From Candidatus Eiseniibacteriota bacterium (GTDB taxonomy: Bacteria > Joyebacterota > Joyebacteria > Joyebacterales > Joyebacteraceae), in NCBI GenBank assembly GCA_030622115.1, contig JAUXGN010000012.1, positions 1 through 64,000 on the forward strand: a DNA stretch of 64,000 nt, read 5' to 3'. Made by a program: the position numbers and the translations under genes. Below the pieces are notes generated by a model. That model was not told the DNA's origin. It worked only from the letters and a program-made list of their open reading frames with translations, and made no database searches. Each line of letters begins with the position of its first letter. The stretch's first letter is position 1. Below, one piece after another: positions 20,648 to 30,792 of this stretch.

Positions 20648-21558
20648 TGCGCCCTCCTGCCTACGATCTCCACCTCAGTTTCAAGATCACGTCCTGAGTG
20701 CTCGCGAACTCGCTCACGGACCAGAGTGATCAGTTCCTCGACGTCCTCGGGAGTCGCCCCCCGGTCATTCAATATGAAATTGGCATGCACGTCCGACACG
20801 ACGGCCCCACCGATACGAGTTCCGACAAGGCCCGCCGAGTTGATGAGCGTCCACGCGGCTTTGTCGGGGAAGTTGCGGAAGACGCACCCGGCGCTTCGCA
20901 TTCCGACCGGCTGTGTTCGCCACTTCCGCTCGACGATCTCCTGCAGTCGTGCTGCGACAGTCGCCGGGGCCTCCTCGGCAAGAGCCAGGACGACTCCTTC
21001 TACGACGTGTCCGTCCGGGATACCCATCCGCCTGTAGGAAGCATCGAGTTCGCTTCCGGCGACCCGAATGGAACTCTCCCCCGGTTCGAAGACCACGACG
21101 GATTCGAGATGGTCTGCGAACCAGACGTCGTAGCTTCCGGCGTTCATAACGGCTGCTCCTCCGACACTGCCGGGAATCCCGGCGAGAGGCTCAAGCCCGG
21201 TGAGACCGGACTCCGCACAGAAGCTCAAGAGACCACTCAGCGGGATCCCGCTGCCCACCGTCACAGCTCCACCGTCCGCACGCAGCGTGCTGAGCGCTTG
21301 CTCGGTAGCAAGGACGGCTCCTTCGATACCACCGCTTCTCACAAGCAGATTGGTGCCTCTGCCAAGGACCTTGATCGCCACACCGGCGTCCTTGAGGAGC
21401 GCTGCGCACTCCTTGAGGGCGCCCTCGTCGAGCGGCTGGACGTAGACATCGGCAGGACCTCCAAGCCCGAATGACGTGTGCTTCGCCATGGGCTCGTCCA
21501 GATGAACGCATCCGGGAGCTATCGCTCTGAGTTCTGTGATGATGCCAAGATCCGTCAA
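20644..21558 (-). CDS. murB: UDP-N-acetylenolpyruvoylglucosamine reductase
   Basis: HTSFGLGGPADVYVQP; VLGRGTNLLVRSGGI; GLEPLAGIPGSVGGAAVMNAG; RSAGCVFRNF. Confidence 0.96.
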   Translation of the reverse strand: MTDLGIITELRAIAPGCVHLDEPMAKHTSFGLGGPADVYVQPLDEGALKECAALLKDAGVAIKVLGRGTNLLVRSGGIEGAVLATEQALSTLRADGGAVTVGSGIPLSGLLSFCAESGLTGLEPLAGIPGSVGGAAVMNAGSYDVWFADHLESVVVFEPGESSIRVAGSELDASYRRMGIPDGHVVEGVVLALAEEAPATVAARLQEIVERKWRTQPVGMRSAGCVFRNFPDKAAWTLINSAGLVGTRIGGAVVSDVHANFILNDRGATPEDVEELITLVRERVREHSGRDLETEVEIVGRRAH

Positions 21559-21569
21559 GGGTAACCTCG

Positions 21570-22961
21570 TCAGGACGCTTCCCGCTTGCCGATGGCCGAC
21601 AGGATGCGTTCCGCTACTTTGTAGATGTCGCCGGCTCCAAGTGTTACGACGACGTCGCCGGGGCGTATGATTTCGACAGCACGCTCCAGCAGCTCGTCCA
21701 TGTCCTCGATGTACGATGCGTCTCTGTGGCCGTATCGTATCGCGGCCTCCACGATATTGGCTCCGCTCACCCCCTCGATGGGTGTTTCACTGGCGGCGTA
21801 GATTCCTGTGACCATAAGTACGTCGGCGTCGTAGAATGATCTTCCAAACTGGTCGGCCAGCTTCTGTGTTCGTGTGTATCTGTGAGGCTGGAAGAGGACG
21901 ACGAGTCTTCTGTTCCAGCACGCGGCTGCGGCCGCGAGAGTTGTTCCGACCTCTGCTGGGTGGTGGCCGTAATCATCCAGTACAAGCACATTGTTGACCT
22001 CCCCTTTGATCTCGAACCTGCGAGCGATTCCTTCAAACTCCTTCAAGGACTGAGCGATGTCCCCGAACTCCACACCGAGTTCGAGGCCCACCGCAACTGC
22101 GGCGAGGGAATTGTAGATGTTGTGAAGCCCCGGCATGTGTATCTCGATCCTGCCCATCTCCTCTCCGCGCACTACGACGGAGAATGCTGTCAGCTCCCCT
22201 GACGACTCGATATCGTAGCCCTGCACATCCACCTGACCGGTCAGGCCGTAGCTCACAACCCTGCGGTGAATGTCGGAGATTATGGACTGGATGCTGTGCT
22301 GGTCCAGGCAGACCACGGAGCAGCCGTAGAACGGAACGCTGTTGGCAAACAGAATGAACGCTTCCTTGATCTCGTCTATCCCCTTGTAGAAATCGAGATG
22401 CTCCTCATCGATGGTTGTGATGACGGCCATTGTCGGTGAGAGCTTCAGGAACGACCCGTCGCTCTCATCGGCTTCCGCCACGATGTACTCGCTGGATCCG
22501 AGTCGGGCGCCTGTTCCCATGGTCTTCACGGTTCCACCAACGACGACCGTGGGATCCAGTCCACCGGCAGTAAGCACAGTAGCTATGAGCGAGGTGACGG
22601 TCGTCTTGCCGTGTGTTCCCCCGACGGCTACCGAATACTTCATGCGCATCAGTTCGGCGAGCATTTCGACGCGTGGGATGACCGGAATCATCGCCGCCCG
22701 AGCTGCCACAACTTCTGGGTTGCTCGGCGAGATCGCGGTTGAGGTGACCACGACATCGGCCCCCTCGATATTGGCGGCATCATGACCGTAGTGGATCCTG
22801 CCGCCCAGGCGCGTGAGCCTGTCAGTAATCTCTCCCCGATGAAGATCGGAGCCGGACACGCTGAAGCCAAGAGTGAGCAGGATCTCCGCGATCCCTCCCA
22901 TCCCGACGCCGCCTATCCCCACGAGATGAACACATTTGACTCTGCCGAACATCGTAACCAT
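21570..22961 (-). CDS. murC: UDP-N-acetylmuramate--L-alanine ligase
   Basis: VHLVGIGGVGMGGIAEILLTLGFSVSGSD; VGGTHGKTTVTSLIA; DDYGHHPAEV. Confidence 0.97.
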   Translation of the reverse strand: MVTMFGRVKCVHLVGIGGVGMGGIAEILLTLGFSVSGSDLHRGEITDRLTRLGGRIHYGHDAANIEGADVVVTSTAISPSNPEVVAARAAMIPVIPRVEMLAELMRMKYSVAVGGTHGKTTVTSLIATVLTAGGLDPTVVVGGTVKTMGTGARLGSSEYIVAEADESDGSFLKLSPTMAVITTIDEEHLDFYKGIDEIKEAFILFANSVPFYGCSVVCLDQHSIQSIISDIHRRVVSYGLTGQVDVQGYDIESSGELTAFSVVVRGEEMGRIEIHMPGLHNIYNSLAAVAVGLELGVEFGDIAQSLKEFEGIARRFEIKGEVNNVLVLDDYGHHPAEVGTTLAAAAACWNRRLVVLFQPHRYTRTQKLADQFGRSFYDADVLMVTGIYAASETPIEGVSGANIVEAAIRYGHRDASYIEDMDELLERAVEIIRPGDVVVTLGAGDIYKVAERILSAIGKREAS

Positions 22962-22988
22962 GTCTCTTCTCTACTCCTTGCGGGCCTG

Positions 22989-24089
22989 TCAGTGCCTGGT
23001 CTCTGACGCCACTGCCAGAACGTCCCGCGCGACCCTGTTAGCCGCATCGGGCCGCGCGAGGACTCTGGCTGCGCTTGACATACTCGTCAGCCGCGTGCGA
23101 TCGCGAAGGAGACCTTCGATGGTGTCGGCGAGCCGATCTCCAGTTAGCTCACCGTCGGGAATCACTACAGCCGCTCCGGCATCCTCCACGGAGCGGGCGT
23201 TCTTCATCTGATGGTCGTCAGTCGCGTGCGGGTACGGAACGAGAATGGCAGGCCGCCCCACGATGGCCGCCTCGGCCAGCGTTGCAGCACCGGCGCGTGA
23301 GACAACGATGTCGCACGCCGCGAAAACCGGGGCGATATCATCGAGGAACGTCTTGACGATCGCCCGCGCTCCGACCGACACTGCCTGACGACGAACATGC
23401 TCAAGTTCCTCCACGCCGGTCTGAATGATGAACTCGACCCCTGCCGCGGACAACCGCGGCAGGGCTTCGGCCACTGCAAGGCTCAGCTGCCTGGCCCCCC
23501 GGCTTCCACCCACGACCATCACAACATCCGCCTCTTGTGTGAGGCCTAGAGTACGGCGCGCGACAGCGCGATCGATTTCATCGAATCCTCGTCGAACGGG
23601 GTTTCCCGACTGCTCGATTCTCTTCGCGCGCGGGAGGTGCCTCCCGGATTCCGCGAAGGTCACGTGCACTACCTCCGCGAACCTCGAGAGGACCCTCGTG
23701 GCGAGCCCCGGCCAGGAGTTCTGCTCCTGAAGAACGATCGGAATCCCTACGGCGCGGGCCGCAAGCACGGACGGAAGGCTGACGAACCCACCCGTTCCAA
23801 CGGCGACATCCGGTCGCGTCCTCACGAGAGCACAGACTGCCTTCAGGCAACCCGCGGCCACCGCGAACGGGACCGCTGCATTCCTGATGACTGATCCACG
23901 AGTGACTCCCATCGAAGGCACGGACACGAACCGTCTTCCCGTCCCCAGCACAACGCGCTCTTCGATCGATCCCCTGCGTCCCATGAAGAAGACCTCCGCC
24001 TCCGGGGAAAGTCCCTCAATCGCCTCGGCGATCGCGATCCCGGGGAATATGTGCCCCCCTGTACCTCCTCCGGTGATCATTATCCTCAC
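22989..24089 (-). CDS. murG: UDP-GlcNAc--undecaprenyl-PP-MurNAc-pentapeptide GlcNAc transferase
   Basis: MITGGGTGGHIFPGIAIAEA; GGFVSLPSVLAARAVGIPIVLQEQNSWPGLATR; GTG start in a GTGA overlap with the ftsW stop. Confidence 0.95.
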   Translation of the reverse strand: MRIMITGGGTGGHIFPGIAIAEAIEGLSPEAEVFFMGRRGSIEERVVLGTGRRFVSVPSMGVTRGSVIRNAAVPFAVAAGCLKAVCALVRTRPDVAVGTGGFVSLPSVLAARAVGIPIVLQEQNSWPGLATRVLSRFAEVVHVTFAESGRHLPRAKRIEQSGNPVRRGFDEIDRAVARRTLGLTQEADVVMVVGGSRGARQLSLAVAEALPRLSAAGVEFIIQTGVEELEHVRRQAVSVGARAIVKTFLDDIAPVFAACDIVVSRAGAATLAEAAIVGRPAILVPYPHATDDHQMKNARSVEDAGAAVVIPDGELTGDRLADTIEGLLRDRTRLTSMSSAARVLARPDAANRVARDVLAVASETRH

Positions 24090-25228
24090 GACCTCTTTCC
24101 TCTTCGACTCTCGCGTGACTGAGCATCGACCGTCTCGAATACCCTGCGACGCGACATGTTTATCAGAATGCCGGCTGCAGCCATGTTCACAACGAGCGAC
24201 GTGCCCCCGTAGCTCACGAACGGGAGCGGCAGACCGGTCGTCGGCATGGTGGCCGTAACAACTCCTATGTTGATCGCTGCGTAGATCACGATCATCATCG
24301 TGAGTCCGCCGGCCAGAATGGATCCGTAGGGATCGTGTGATCTGGCGGCGATCCGGAGCCCACGCACCATCAGGGTCACAAACAGGGCGACGAGAAACAG
24401 CGCTCCGATGAGTCCCAGCTCCTCTCCCCATATCGAAAACGCGAAGTCAGTGTGCGAATCCGGGATGAACGCCCGCTGGCGGCTCGCTCCCAATCCGCGT
24501 CCAACAATCCCACCTGAGCCGAGGGCGATCAGCGACTGGTAGACCTGGTAGATGGGACCTTGCGTGTTCACTCCTGCGAGCGACAGATCGTAGGTCGACT
24601 GCCAGATGTCGACACGCTCAGCAATGCGGGGGACAAGCTTGTATGCCAGAAATCCCAGAGGCGCAGCTACGAAACCGAGCGCGGAGATATGCGACAGCCT
24701 GGCGCCTCCGAGAAAGAGCATTGTCAGCGCGAGAATCAGAATCGCAAGAGCGCTTCCATAGTCCTGCTGTCCGGCTATGAGAGCCACCGCGAGCACGACC
24801 AGCACAAGCCGTGGAGCAAGCCCATGTGCGAAGTCGCCGAGATCCTTCTGCCTGCGATCAAGAACATCGGCGAGGTAGAGAACGAGAACCAGTTTCGCCA
24901 CCTCACCTGTCTGTATGATCAGGAGCGTCGAGGTTGCTCCCTTGATGGTCTTCCCGGAAGTGAGCGTGAGCACAAGGAGCAGAAGCGATGTCAGCATCGC
25001 GGGCTTCGCGAATCTCCGATACCACCTGTAGTCGACGGAGGCGAACGCACCCATGGCGGCGAATCCGATCAGAAGCCTGACAGTCTGCCTCTGCATCATG
25101 ACATTCTCCCCCCCGAGCTTGATGCTCGAGAAGTAGACGCTGGCCGTGTAGACGGTCATTGTGCCGACCAGGACGAGCAGAAGCACCGTCCAGACAAGAG
25201 GCCTGTCGTATCTGATCGCACCCCTCAC
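24086..25228 (-). CDS. ftsW: Septal peptidoglycan polymerase FtsW (SEDS family)
   Basis: Polytopic SEDS protein; SHTDFAFSIWGEELGLIGALFL; TTGLPLPFVSYGGTSLVVNMAAAGIL. Confidence 0.96.
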   Translation of the reverse strand: MRGAIRYDRPLVWTVLLLVLVGTMTVYTASVYFSSIKLGGENVMMQRQTVRLLIGFAAMGAFASVDYRWYRRFAKPAMLTSLLLLVLTLTSGKTIKGATSTLLIIQTGEVAKLVLVLYLADVLDRRQKDLGDFAHGLAPRLVLVVLAVALIAGQQDYGSALAILILALTMLFLGGARLSHISALGFVAAPLGFLAYKLVPRIAERVDIWQSTYDLSLAGVNTQGPIYQVYQSLIALGSGGIVGRGLGASRQRAFIPDSHTDFAFSIWGEELGLIGALFLVALFVTLMVRGLRIAARSHDPYGSILAGGLTMMIVIYAAINIGVVTATMPTTGLPLPFVSYGGTSLVVNMAAAGILINMSRRRVFETVDAQSRESRRGKRS

Positions 25229-26652
25229 GCCTTGTTCTCCCTTCCGCCGGACGCCGCGGCCGCGTTCATGAGTCGCGTTACCTCAGTCTTGAATCTGCGC
25301 CCCCGGTCCTCGAAATCCTCAAACATGTCGAAGCTCGCGCAGGCCGGCGACAGGAGAACAACATCTCCGTATTCGGCCATCGTCCTGGCCAACTCGAGCG
25401 CTTCTCTGAGTGATCCTGCAAGCCTGACCGGCACAGCTCCGTCGAGCGCGGCCTTCATCTTGACCGCTGCCTCTCCGATGAAGATGGCCTCCCTCACACC
25501 GTGGCCTGCCTGTTCCCTTAAGATATCGAAACCCGAGCCCTTGTCCCTGCCCCCTCCTATCCAGATGATCGGGGCGTCGTAGCTCATGAGCGCGTACCTG
25601 ACGGAGTCGGCATTGGTCGCCTTGGAGTCGTTCACATAGCGCACTCCATCTATCAGCGCCACGTCCTCCAGCCGGTGTTCGAGAGACCTGAACGTCCTGA
25701 GCACGTCTGATGCATCCACGTAGTCGATGTCGACGAGGAGTGCCGCCGCCAGTGCCGCCAGTGAGTTCCAGACATTGTGCGGCCCCGGAAGGCCTAGTTC
25801 GCTCACGGGCATGATCTCCGTCTCACCACCACCGATCCGCGACACTATCTGTCCATCCCGGACAAAAACGCCGCCTTCGACTTCCCGGAATCTGCTCACG
25901 GGAACAACAGTCCCGGGTATCTCGTACGCAGCTTCATTGAGAAGCTCGTCATCGACGTTCAGAACTGCGTAGTCGTCGGATGTCTGGTTCTGGAATATCC
26001 TGAGCTTCGCGGCGATGTAGTCCTCGTACGAATCGTACCGGTCAAGATGATCCTCTGTAATGTTGAGCAGGACTCCGACGTGCGGCCTGAAGGTCTCGAT
26101 CGTATCCAGCTGAAAGCTCGACACTTCCGCCACGATGAGCCCGTCGGACGGCAGACCGGCGATCTCCCCCGAGATCGCCTCGCCGGTGTTCCCACCGACA
26201 GCAACCCGACGACCGGAGCTTCTCGCGAGTTCCCCGATCAGAGTCGTGGTCGTTGTCTTTCCGTTCGTTCCCGTCACTGCCACCCACTCCGCATCTGAGT
26301 TCGAATACGCGAGTTCGAGTTCCCCGATGATGGGGATGCCGCTGTCGCGCGCCTCGCACAGAAGAGGAGACGCGAGCGGCACGCCGGGACTCGTAACCAC
26401 GAGATCGATGCCGTTCATGAGTCCCCGCGGATGCTCACCAAACACGAGCTCAACCCCTCTCTCGCGCCAGTCCCCTAAAGAAAGAGCGAGTTCGACCTCG
26501 CGCTTGCGATCGGTCGCCACCACCTTGCTTCCCAGACTCAGGAGCAGATCGACGGCCGCTCTTCCGCTTCTCGCCAAGCCGACAACAAGCACTCTCTTCC
26601 CTTCCAGCTCTCGCCGTACCCGAGTTTCCAAGGAGTACCGCCCTCCTCCCAC
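25225..26652 (-). CDS. murD: UDP-N-acetylmuramoylalanine--D-glutamate ligase
   Basis: VLVVGLARSGRAAVDLLLSLG; VTGTNGKTTTTTLIGELAR; ALIDGVRYVNDSKATN. True start may be a TTG just after a GGAGGAGGG RBS near 26640. Confidence 0.96.
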   Translation of the reverse strand: MGGGRYSLETRVRRELEGKRVLVVGLARSGRAAVDLLLSLGSKVVATDRKREVELALSLGDWRERGVELVFGEHPRGLMNGIDLVVTSPGVPLASPLLCEARDSGIPIIGELELAYSNSDAEWVAVTGTNGKTTTTTLIGELARSSGRRVAVGGNTGEAISGEIAGLPSDGLIVAEVSSFQLDTIETFRPHVGVLLNITEDHLDRYDSYEDYIAAKLRIFQNQTSDDYAVLNVDDELLNEAAYEIPGTVVPVSRFREVEGGVFVRDGQIVSRIGGGETEIMPVSELGLPGPHNVWNSLAALAAALLVDIDYVDASDVLRTFRSLEHRLEDVALIDGVRYVNDSKATNADSVRYALMSYDAPIIWIGGGRDKGSGFDILREQAGHGVREAIFIGEAAVKMKAALDGAVPVRLAGSLREALELARTMAEYGDVVLLSPACASFDMFEDFEDRGRRFKTEVTRLMNAAAASGGRENKA

Positions 26653-26741
26653 GTCGCTCTTTGGTTCCCCACCAACCGGTCTTCATTAGGTCACGCTGCG
26701 CTTTCCGGTTCGAGTCGTCAGTCCGATGACGCGGCTCTCCA

Positions 26742-27851
26742 TCACTGGAGTTTCAGCGTCGAGAGCGAGAGGAGCGCGAAAAGAGCCCCGACGATCCAGA
26801 ATCGAACGACGATCTTGCTCTCCGGCCATCCCAGCTTCTGGAAATGGTGGTGGAGAGGAGCCATGAGAAATACCCGTTTGCCTCGTAGCTTGTATGAGGC
26901 GACCTGGATGATGACCGAAGCGGCGACCATGACAAACAACCCGCCCACGATCAGCAGCCACATCTCCTTCTTTATGAGAATAGCCAGTGTCCCGAGTGCG
27001 CCGCCTACCGCCAGCGAACCTGTGTCTCCCATGAAGATCTCGGCGGGGTGCGCGTTGAACCACAGGAATCCGAGCCCGGCGCCTATGAGCGCTGAGCAGT
27101 AGACCGTCAGTTCTCCCGCACCCGAGATGTACGGGATGTTCAGGTAGTCGCTGAACCTGACGTGCCCAGTTACGTAGCTCAAGGCGGCAAATGCGAGCGC
27201 GCAGAAAACAACCAGACCTATCGCGAGACCGTCCAGCCCATCCGTCAGATTCACCGCATTGGAGCTGGCCGTGATGACGATCATCACGAAAAGCACGTAG
27301 GCCGGACCGAGGGACAGAAGCGCGTCCTTGAGGAACGGGATAGCGACGTTGGTCGGATCCGCGATGAATGTACCGCGATAGATGAGCAGTCCGATGACGA
27401 GCCCCAGCACGAGCTGTCCGGCAAGCTTGTAGCGCGCGACCAGCCCCTTTCGCCGCTTCTTGACGACCTTGAGGTAGTCGTCCGTGAAACCGACGATCCC
27501 AAGCCAGAGCGTGGCCATCACCATGAGCCAGATGAACTCGTTGTCGAGGCGCGCCCAGAGAAGCGTGGGAACGACCGTAGCGACGAGAATAAGGAGTCCG
27601 CCCATCGTCGGCGTGCCGGCCTTGTCGGTGTGCGACTCCGGTGCGTATTCGCGCACGCCGTTGGTGAGCGCGCGGCGCTTGAGCATGCGAATGAAGAAGG
27701 GGCCCAGGAGGAAGCTTATGAGCAGGGCTGTCATGGCCGCGTACGCCGAACGGAAGGTGATGTAACGGAAAACGTTGAAGGCAGATATGTAGTCCCTCAA
27801 GGGGTACAGCCAGTGATACAACATGTCAGCCCTTTTCCGATGGGGAGCCAA
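26742..27851 (-). CDS. mraY: Phospho-N-acetylmuramoyl-pentapeptide transferase
   Basis: GTPTMGGLLILVATVVPTLLWA; GFTDDYLKVVKKRRKGL; NLTDGLDGLAIG; FMGDTGSLAVGGALG; PLHHHFQKLGWPE. Confidence 0.97.
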   Translation of the reverse strand: MAPHRKRADMLYHWLYPLRDYISAFNVFRYITFRSAYAAMTALLISFLLGPFFIRMLKRRALTNGVREYAPESHTDKAGTPTMGGLLILVATVVPTLLWARLDNEFIWLMVMATLWLGIVGFTDDYLKVVKKRRKGLVARYKLAGQLVLGLVIGLLIYRGTFIADPTNVAIPFLKDALLSLGPAYVLFVMIVITASSNAVNLTDGLDGLAIGLVVFCALAFAALSYVTGHVRFSDYLNIPYISGAGELTVYCSALIGAGLGFLWFNAHPAEIFMGDTGSLAVGGALGTLAILIKKEMWLLIVGGLFVMVAASVIIQVASYKLRGKRVFLMAPLHHHFQKLGWPESKIVVRFWIVGALFALLSLSTLKLQ

Positions 27852-27864
27852 GTGGTCCCGCCGG

Positions 27865-29259
27865 CTAGGAGACGGGCGTCTCCTTCACCAGCAACTCAAC
27901 CACTTCCTCCATGCGCATTCCGCGCGACCCCTTCAACAAAACGACGCCGTCCGGTGCGAGGTCTCTATCGAGTTCCCGTACCAGCGCGTCCTTATCTCTA
28001 TACATTCCCACCCTGTCGGGTGGCATTCCGCTGTCTATCGCTCCGTCCCGAAGAGCCTCGATCTCGCTTCCGAAGAGATAGAGCCTCTCAACGCCAAGCT
28101 CTGCTGCGGCGACACCGGCCTCGCGATGAACGTCCTCGCTCCTCTCGCCCATCTCGAGCATGTCGCCTATCACCGCGGCGGTCTCCTTCCCGCGTCCCAC
28201 GGACACGAGAGTCTCGAGCGCGGCCCGAAGCGACCCTGGATTGCAGTTGTAGGCATCGTTGATGACTGTTCTTCCTCCGACGGTCAGGACGGCCATTCTC
28301 ATCGGGCTCGGTTCGAAGTCCGACAGCGCGCCCGCCGCCTCAGCCACCGACACACCAAGCACCGCACCTGCGGCGACGGCAGCGAGGGCGTTCATCACGT
28401 TGTGCCGCCCGGGAACCGGAAGAACTATCGTCGTGGACGCACCTACGATGTCGCTCTTCTCAACGCGGAAGCGCACGCCGGAGGCGCTCGCCTCTATGTC
28501 GGAGGCTCTCACGTCGGCGTTCTCCGACAAACCAAACGTTGTCACGTCCGTCTGAGCCCGCCCTGCCTGCGACATAACACGAGGATCATCGGCGTTCAGG
28601 ATGGCGGCTCCTCCAACCTCAAGAACGTCCAGGAGCTCCCCCTTCGCTTCTGCCACCGTCTCTATGTCATGCATCGTCTCGATATGCGCTTCAGAAACGT
28701 TCGTGATGATACCCACCTGCGGCTTCACGGCTGCCCCCAGGCGTGCTATCTCGCCCGGGTGGTTCATGCCGATCTCGACAACGGCTGCGGTGTGCCGCTC
28801 CTCCACTCCAAGGAGGGTGAGTGGAACTCCGATGTGATTGTTGTAGTTGCCCGCTGTCTTGGTCACACACCACTTCTTGGCGAGCACGGCGGCGGTCATA
28901 TCCTTGGTCGTCGTCTTGCCGTTCGTTCCCGTTACAGCAACGACGCGCAGTGCGAATCTGTCTCTGTACCAGCCGCTCAGGGTCAGGAGGGCATCGGTCG
29001 TGTCAGACACACGAACGAGCGGTCCGGAAGCCGACCGTACCTCGGCCGATTCGGCGACAACGGCGGCAACCGCGCCCCGCTCGAATGCCGCGTCGACGAA
29101 GTCGTGCCCATCGTAACGCTCTCCGCGAATAGCGATGAAGAGGTCGTCCGCTCGCGTGGTCCGTGAATCGATCGAGACCCCCGCTGCTACCGCAGCCGGA
29201 GGACCGTCGCTGACCACACCCAGAGCCTGTGCCATCTCGGTCAAGAGCACCCTCTCCAT
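27865..29259 (-). CDS. murF: UDP-N-acetylmuramoyl-tripeptide--D-alanyl-D-alanine ligase
   Basis: VTGTNGKTTTKDMTAAVLAKKWCVTKTAGNYNNHIGVPLTLL; NDAYNCNPGSLRAALETL; VLLKGSRGMRME. Confidence 0.96.
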   Translation of the reverse strand: MERVLLTEMAQALGVVSDGPPAAVAAGVSIDSRTTRADDLFIAIRGERYDGHDFVDAAFERGAVAAVVAESAEVRSASGPLVRVSDTTDALLTLSGWYRDRFALRVVAVTGTNGKTTTKDMTAAVLAKKWCVTKTAGNYNNHIGVPLTLLGVEERHTAAVVEIGMNHPGEIARLGAAVKPQVGIITNVSEAHIETMHDIETVAEAKGELLDVLEVGGAAILNADDPRVMSQAGRAQTDVTTFGLSENADVRASDIEASASGVRFRVEKSDIVGASTTIVLPVPGRHNVMNALAAVAAGAVLGVSVAEAAGALSDFEPSPMRMAVLTVGGRTVINDAYNCNPGSLRAALETLVSVGRGKETAAVIGDMLEMGERSEDVHREAGVAAAELGVERLYLFGSEIEALRDGAIDSGMPPDRVGMYRDKDALVRELDRDLAPDGVVLLKGSRGMRMEEVVELLVKETPVS

Positions 29260-30783
29260 TCAGTGCGCCTCTGCTTCTCTAGCAGCGATTGCTGCCCGGG
29301 CCTCTTCACGATCATCGAAGTGGAGTCTCTCGTTGCCGATGATCTGGTAATCCTCGTGCCCCTTCCCGGCGATGACGACAATGTCGCCGATCGCAGCCCT
29401 TGCGACGGCGACCATGATGGCCTCGCGCCGATCCTCTATGATGATGATTTCGGTGCTACCACCGGTACCGCGCATGCCCCCGAGGATCTCGGCTATGATG
29501 GCGCCGGGCCTCTCGGTTCGCGGGTTGTCGGAGGTAACCACGACCAGATCTGATGCGAGAGCGGCGATGCGACCCATTATCGGGCGCTTCCTCCGGTCAC
29601 GGTCGCCACCACATCCGAACACTGTTATGACACGAGCCGGATTCAGATCCCGGACGGCCGCGAGAACCTTATCGAGGGCGTCGGGAGTGTGCGCGTAGTC
29701 CACAACGACCGAGAACCCACGCCCTCCCGGGACAAGCTCCAGCCTTCCGGCGACACGCGTCACCTTCTTGAGCCCGGAACTGATGGCATCAAGCGAGACA
29801 CTCTGTGTGACGGCCACGGCTGTGGCCGCCAGTGCGTTCATGACGTTGAAGCCGGCTATGAGATTGAGATGTACGTCGACCTCACCAGCGGGCGTGTGGA
29901 AGACGGCCGTCGTTCCCTCGGGGGTCGTTTCAACATGCGAGGCGTGTACGTCTCCTTCGATCATCCCGTAGGAAAGCAGTGTGACTCCCGGAGCATCCGA
30001 CAACGATGCCAGGATCTCCCGACCGAAATCATCGTCGCGATTCACGATCGCCGATGCTCCCGGCTTGTTGGCGTCGCCGGCGATGAGAGTGAACAGCCTG
30101 CTCTTGGCCGCGCCGTACTCCGCCATCGAGCCGTGGAAATCGAGGTGGTCATGCGACAGATTGGTGAATGTCGCCGTGTCCATCTTCATACCCAACACGC
30201 GCCCGAGAGAGAGAGCGTGCGATGACACCTCCATCGTGACAGCCTCAACGCCATCATCCAGCATCGAGGCCAGGAGTCTGGCCAGGTCGGCGGATTCCGG
30301 GCTTGTCCGTTCCGCGGCGGTGCTCGCCCCTGCCCCGCGATACCCCAGGGTTCCGATGGCGCCCGTCTTGATGCCGCTCTCCCTGAGAATCGAATCGATG
30401 AGATGAAGGGTCGTCGTCTTGCCGTTCGTTCCTGTGATCGTGTGAATCTTGAGACGCTCGGAGGGCCGTCCGTAGAATTCGTGCGCCACGGGACCCATCG
30501 CAGCTCGCGTGTCGGCGACGACGATCTCCGTCAGACCGGAGGCGCCGGTCGGCTCCTCGACGAGAGCGGCAACGGCTCCCCGCCTCGCGGCCTCGGCCAC
30601 GTGTGAGTGCCCGTCGGAGACAAACCCTCTGACGGCTACAAAGAGACCATTCTCTCTCACCATCCGCGAGTCGTACTCGACGGCGCCCACCTCGATCTCA
30701 TCGATCGTGGTCTTCGCATGCGTGTCTGCGATCTGAAACTGCATGCCGCTTCCTCTGAGAATGTCACCGAGTCTCTGAAGCAC
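29260..30783 (-). CDS. murE: UDP-N-acetylmuramoyl-L-alanyl-D-glutamate--diamino acid ligase
   Basis: ITGTNGKTTTLHLIDSIL; VTMEVSSHALSLGRVLG; LSHDHLDFHGSMAEYGAAK; VFGCGGDRDRRKRPIMGRIA; TSDNPRTERP (DNPR motif, compatible with meso-DAP). Confidence 0.96.
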   Translation of the reverse strand: MLQRLGDILRGSGMQFQIADTHAKTTIDEIEVGAVEYDSRMVRENGLFVAVRGFVSDGHSHVAEAARRGAVAALVEEPTGASGLTEIVVADTRAAMGPVAHEFYGRPSERLKIHTITGTNGKTTTLHLIDSILRESGIKTGAIGTLGYRGAGASTAAERTSPESADLARLLASMLDDGVEAVTMEVSSHALSLGRVLGMKMDTATFTNLSHDHLDFHGSMAEYGAAKSRLFTLIAGDANKPGASAIVNRDDDFGREILASLSDAPGVTLLSYGMIEGDVHASHVETTPEGTTAVFHTPAGEVDVHLNLIAGFNVMNALAATAVAVTQSVSLDAISSGLKKVTRVAGRLELVPGGRGFSVVVDYAHTPDALDKVLAAVRDLNPARVITVFGCGGDRDRRKRPIMGRIAALASDLVVVTSDNPRTERPGAIIAEILGGMRGTGGSTEIIIIEDRREAIMVAVARAAIGDIVVIAGKGHEDYQIIGNERLHFDDREEARAAIAAREAEAH

Positions 30784-30792
30784 AGATGCCCT

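Noticed and set aside
22989-24431. N-terminally extended 480-aa murG ORF
   Set aside because: The extension overlaps the ftsW coding region; conserved MurG begins at RIMITGGGTGGH with a GTG start at 24089.
24560-25582. 340-aa plus-strand ORF spanning ftsW and murD
   Set aside because: Antisense to two conserved genes; no domain evidence.
27823-29166. 447-aa plus-strand ORF opposite murF
   Set aside because: Antisense shadow ORF of a conserved Mur ligase.
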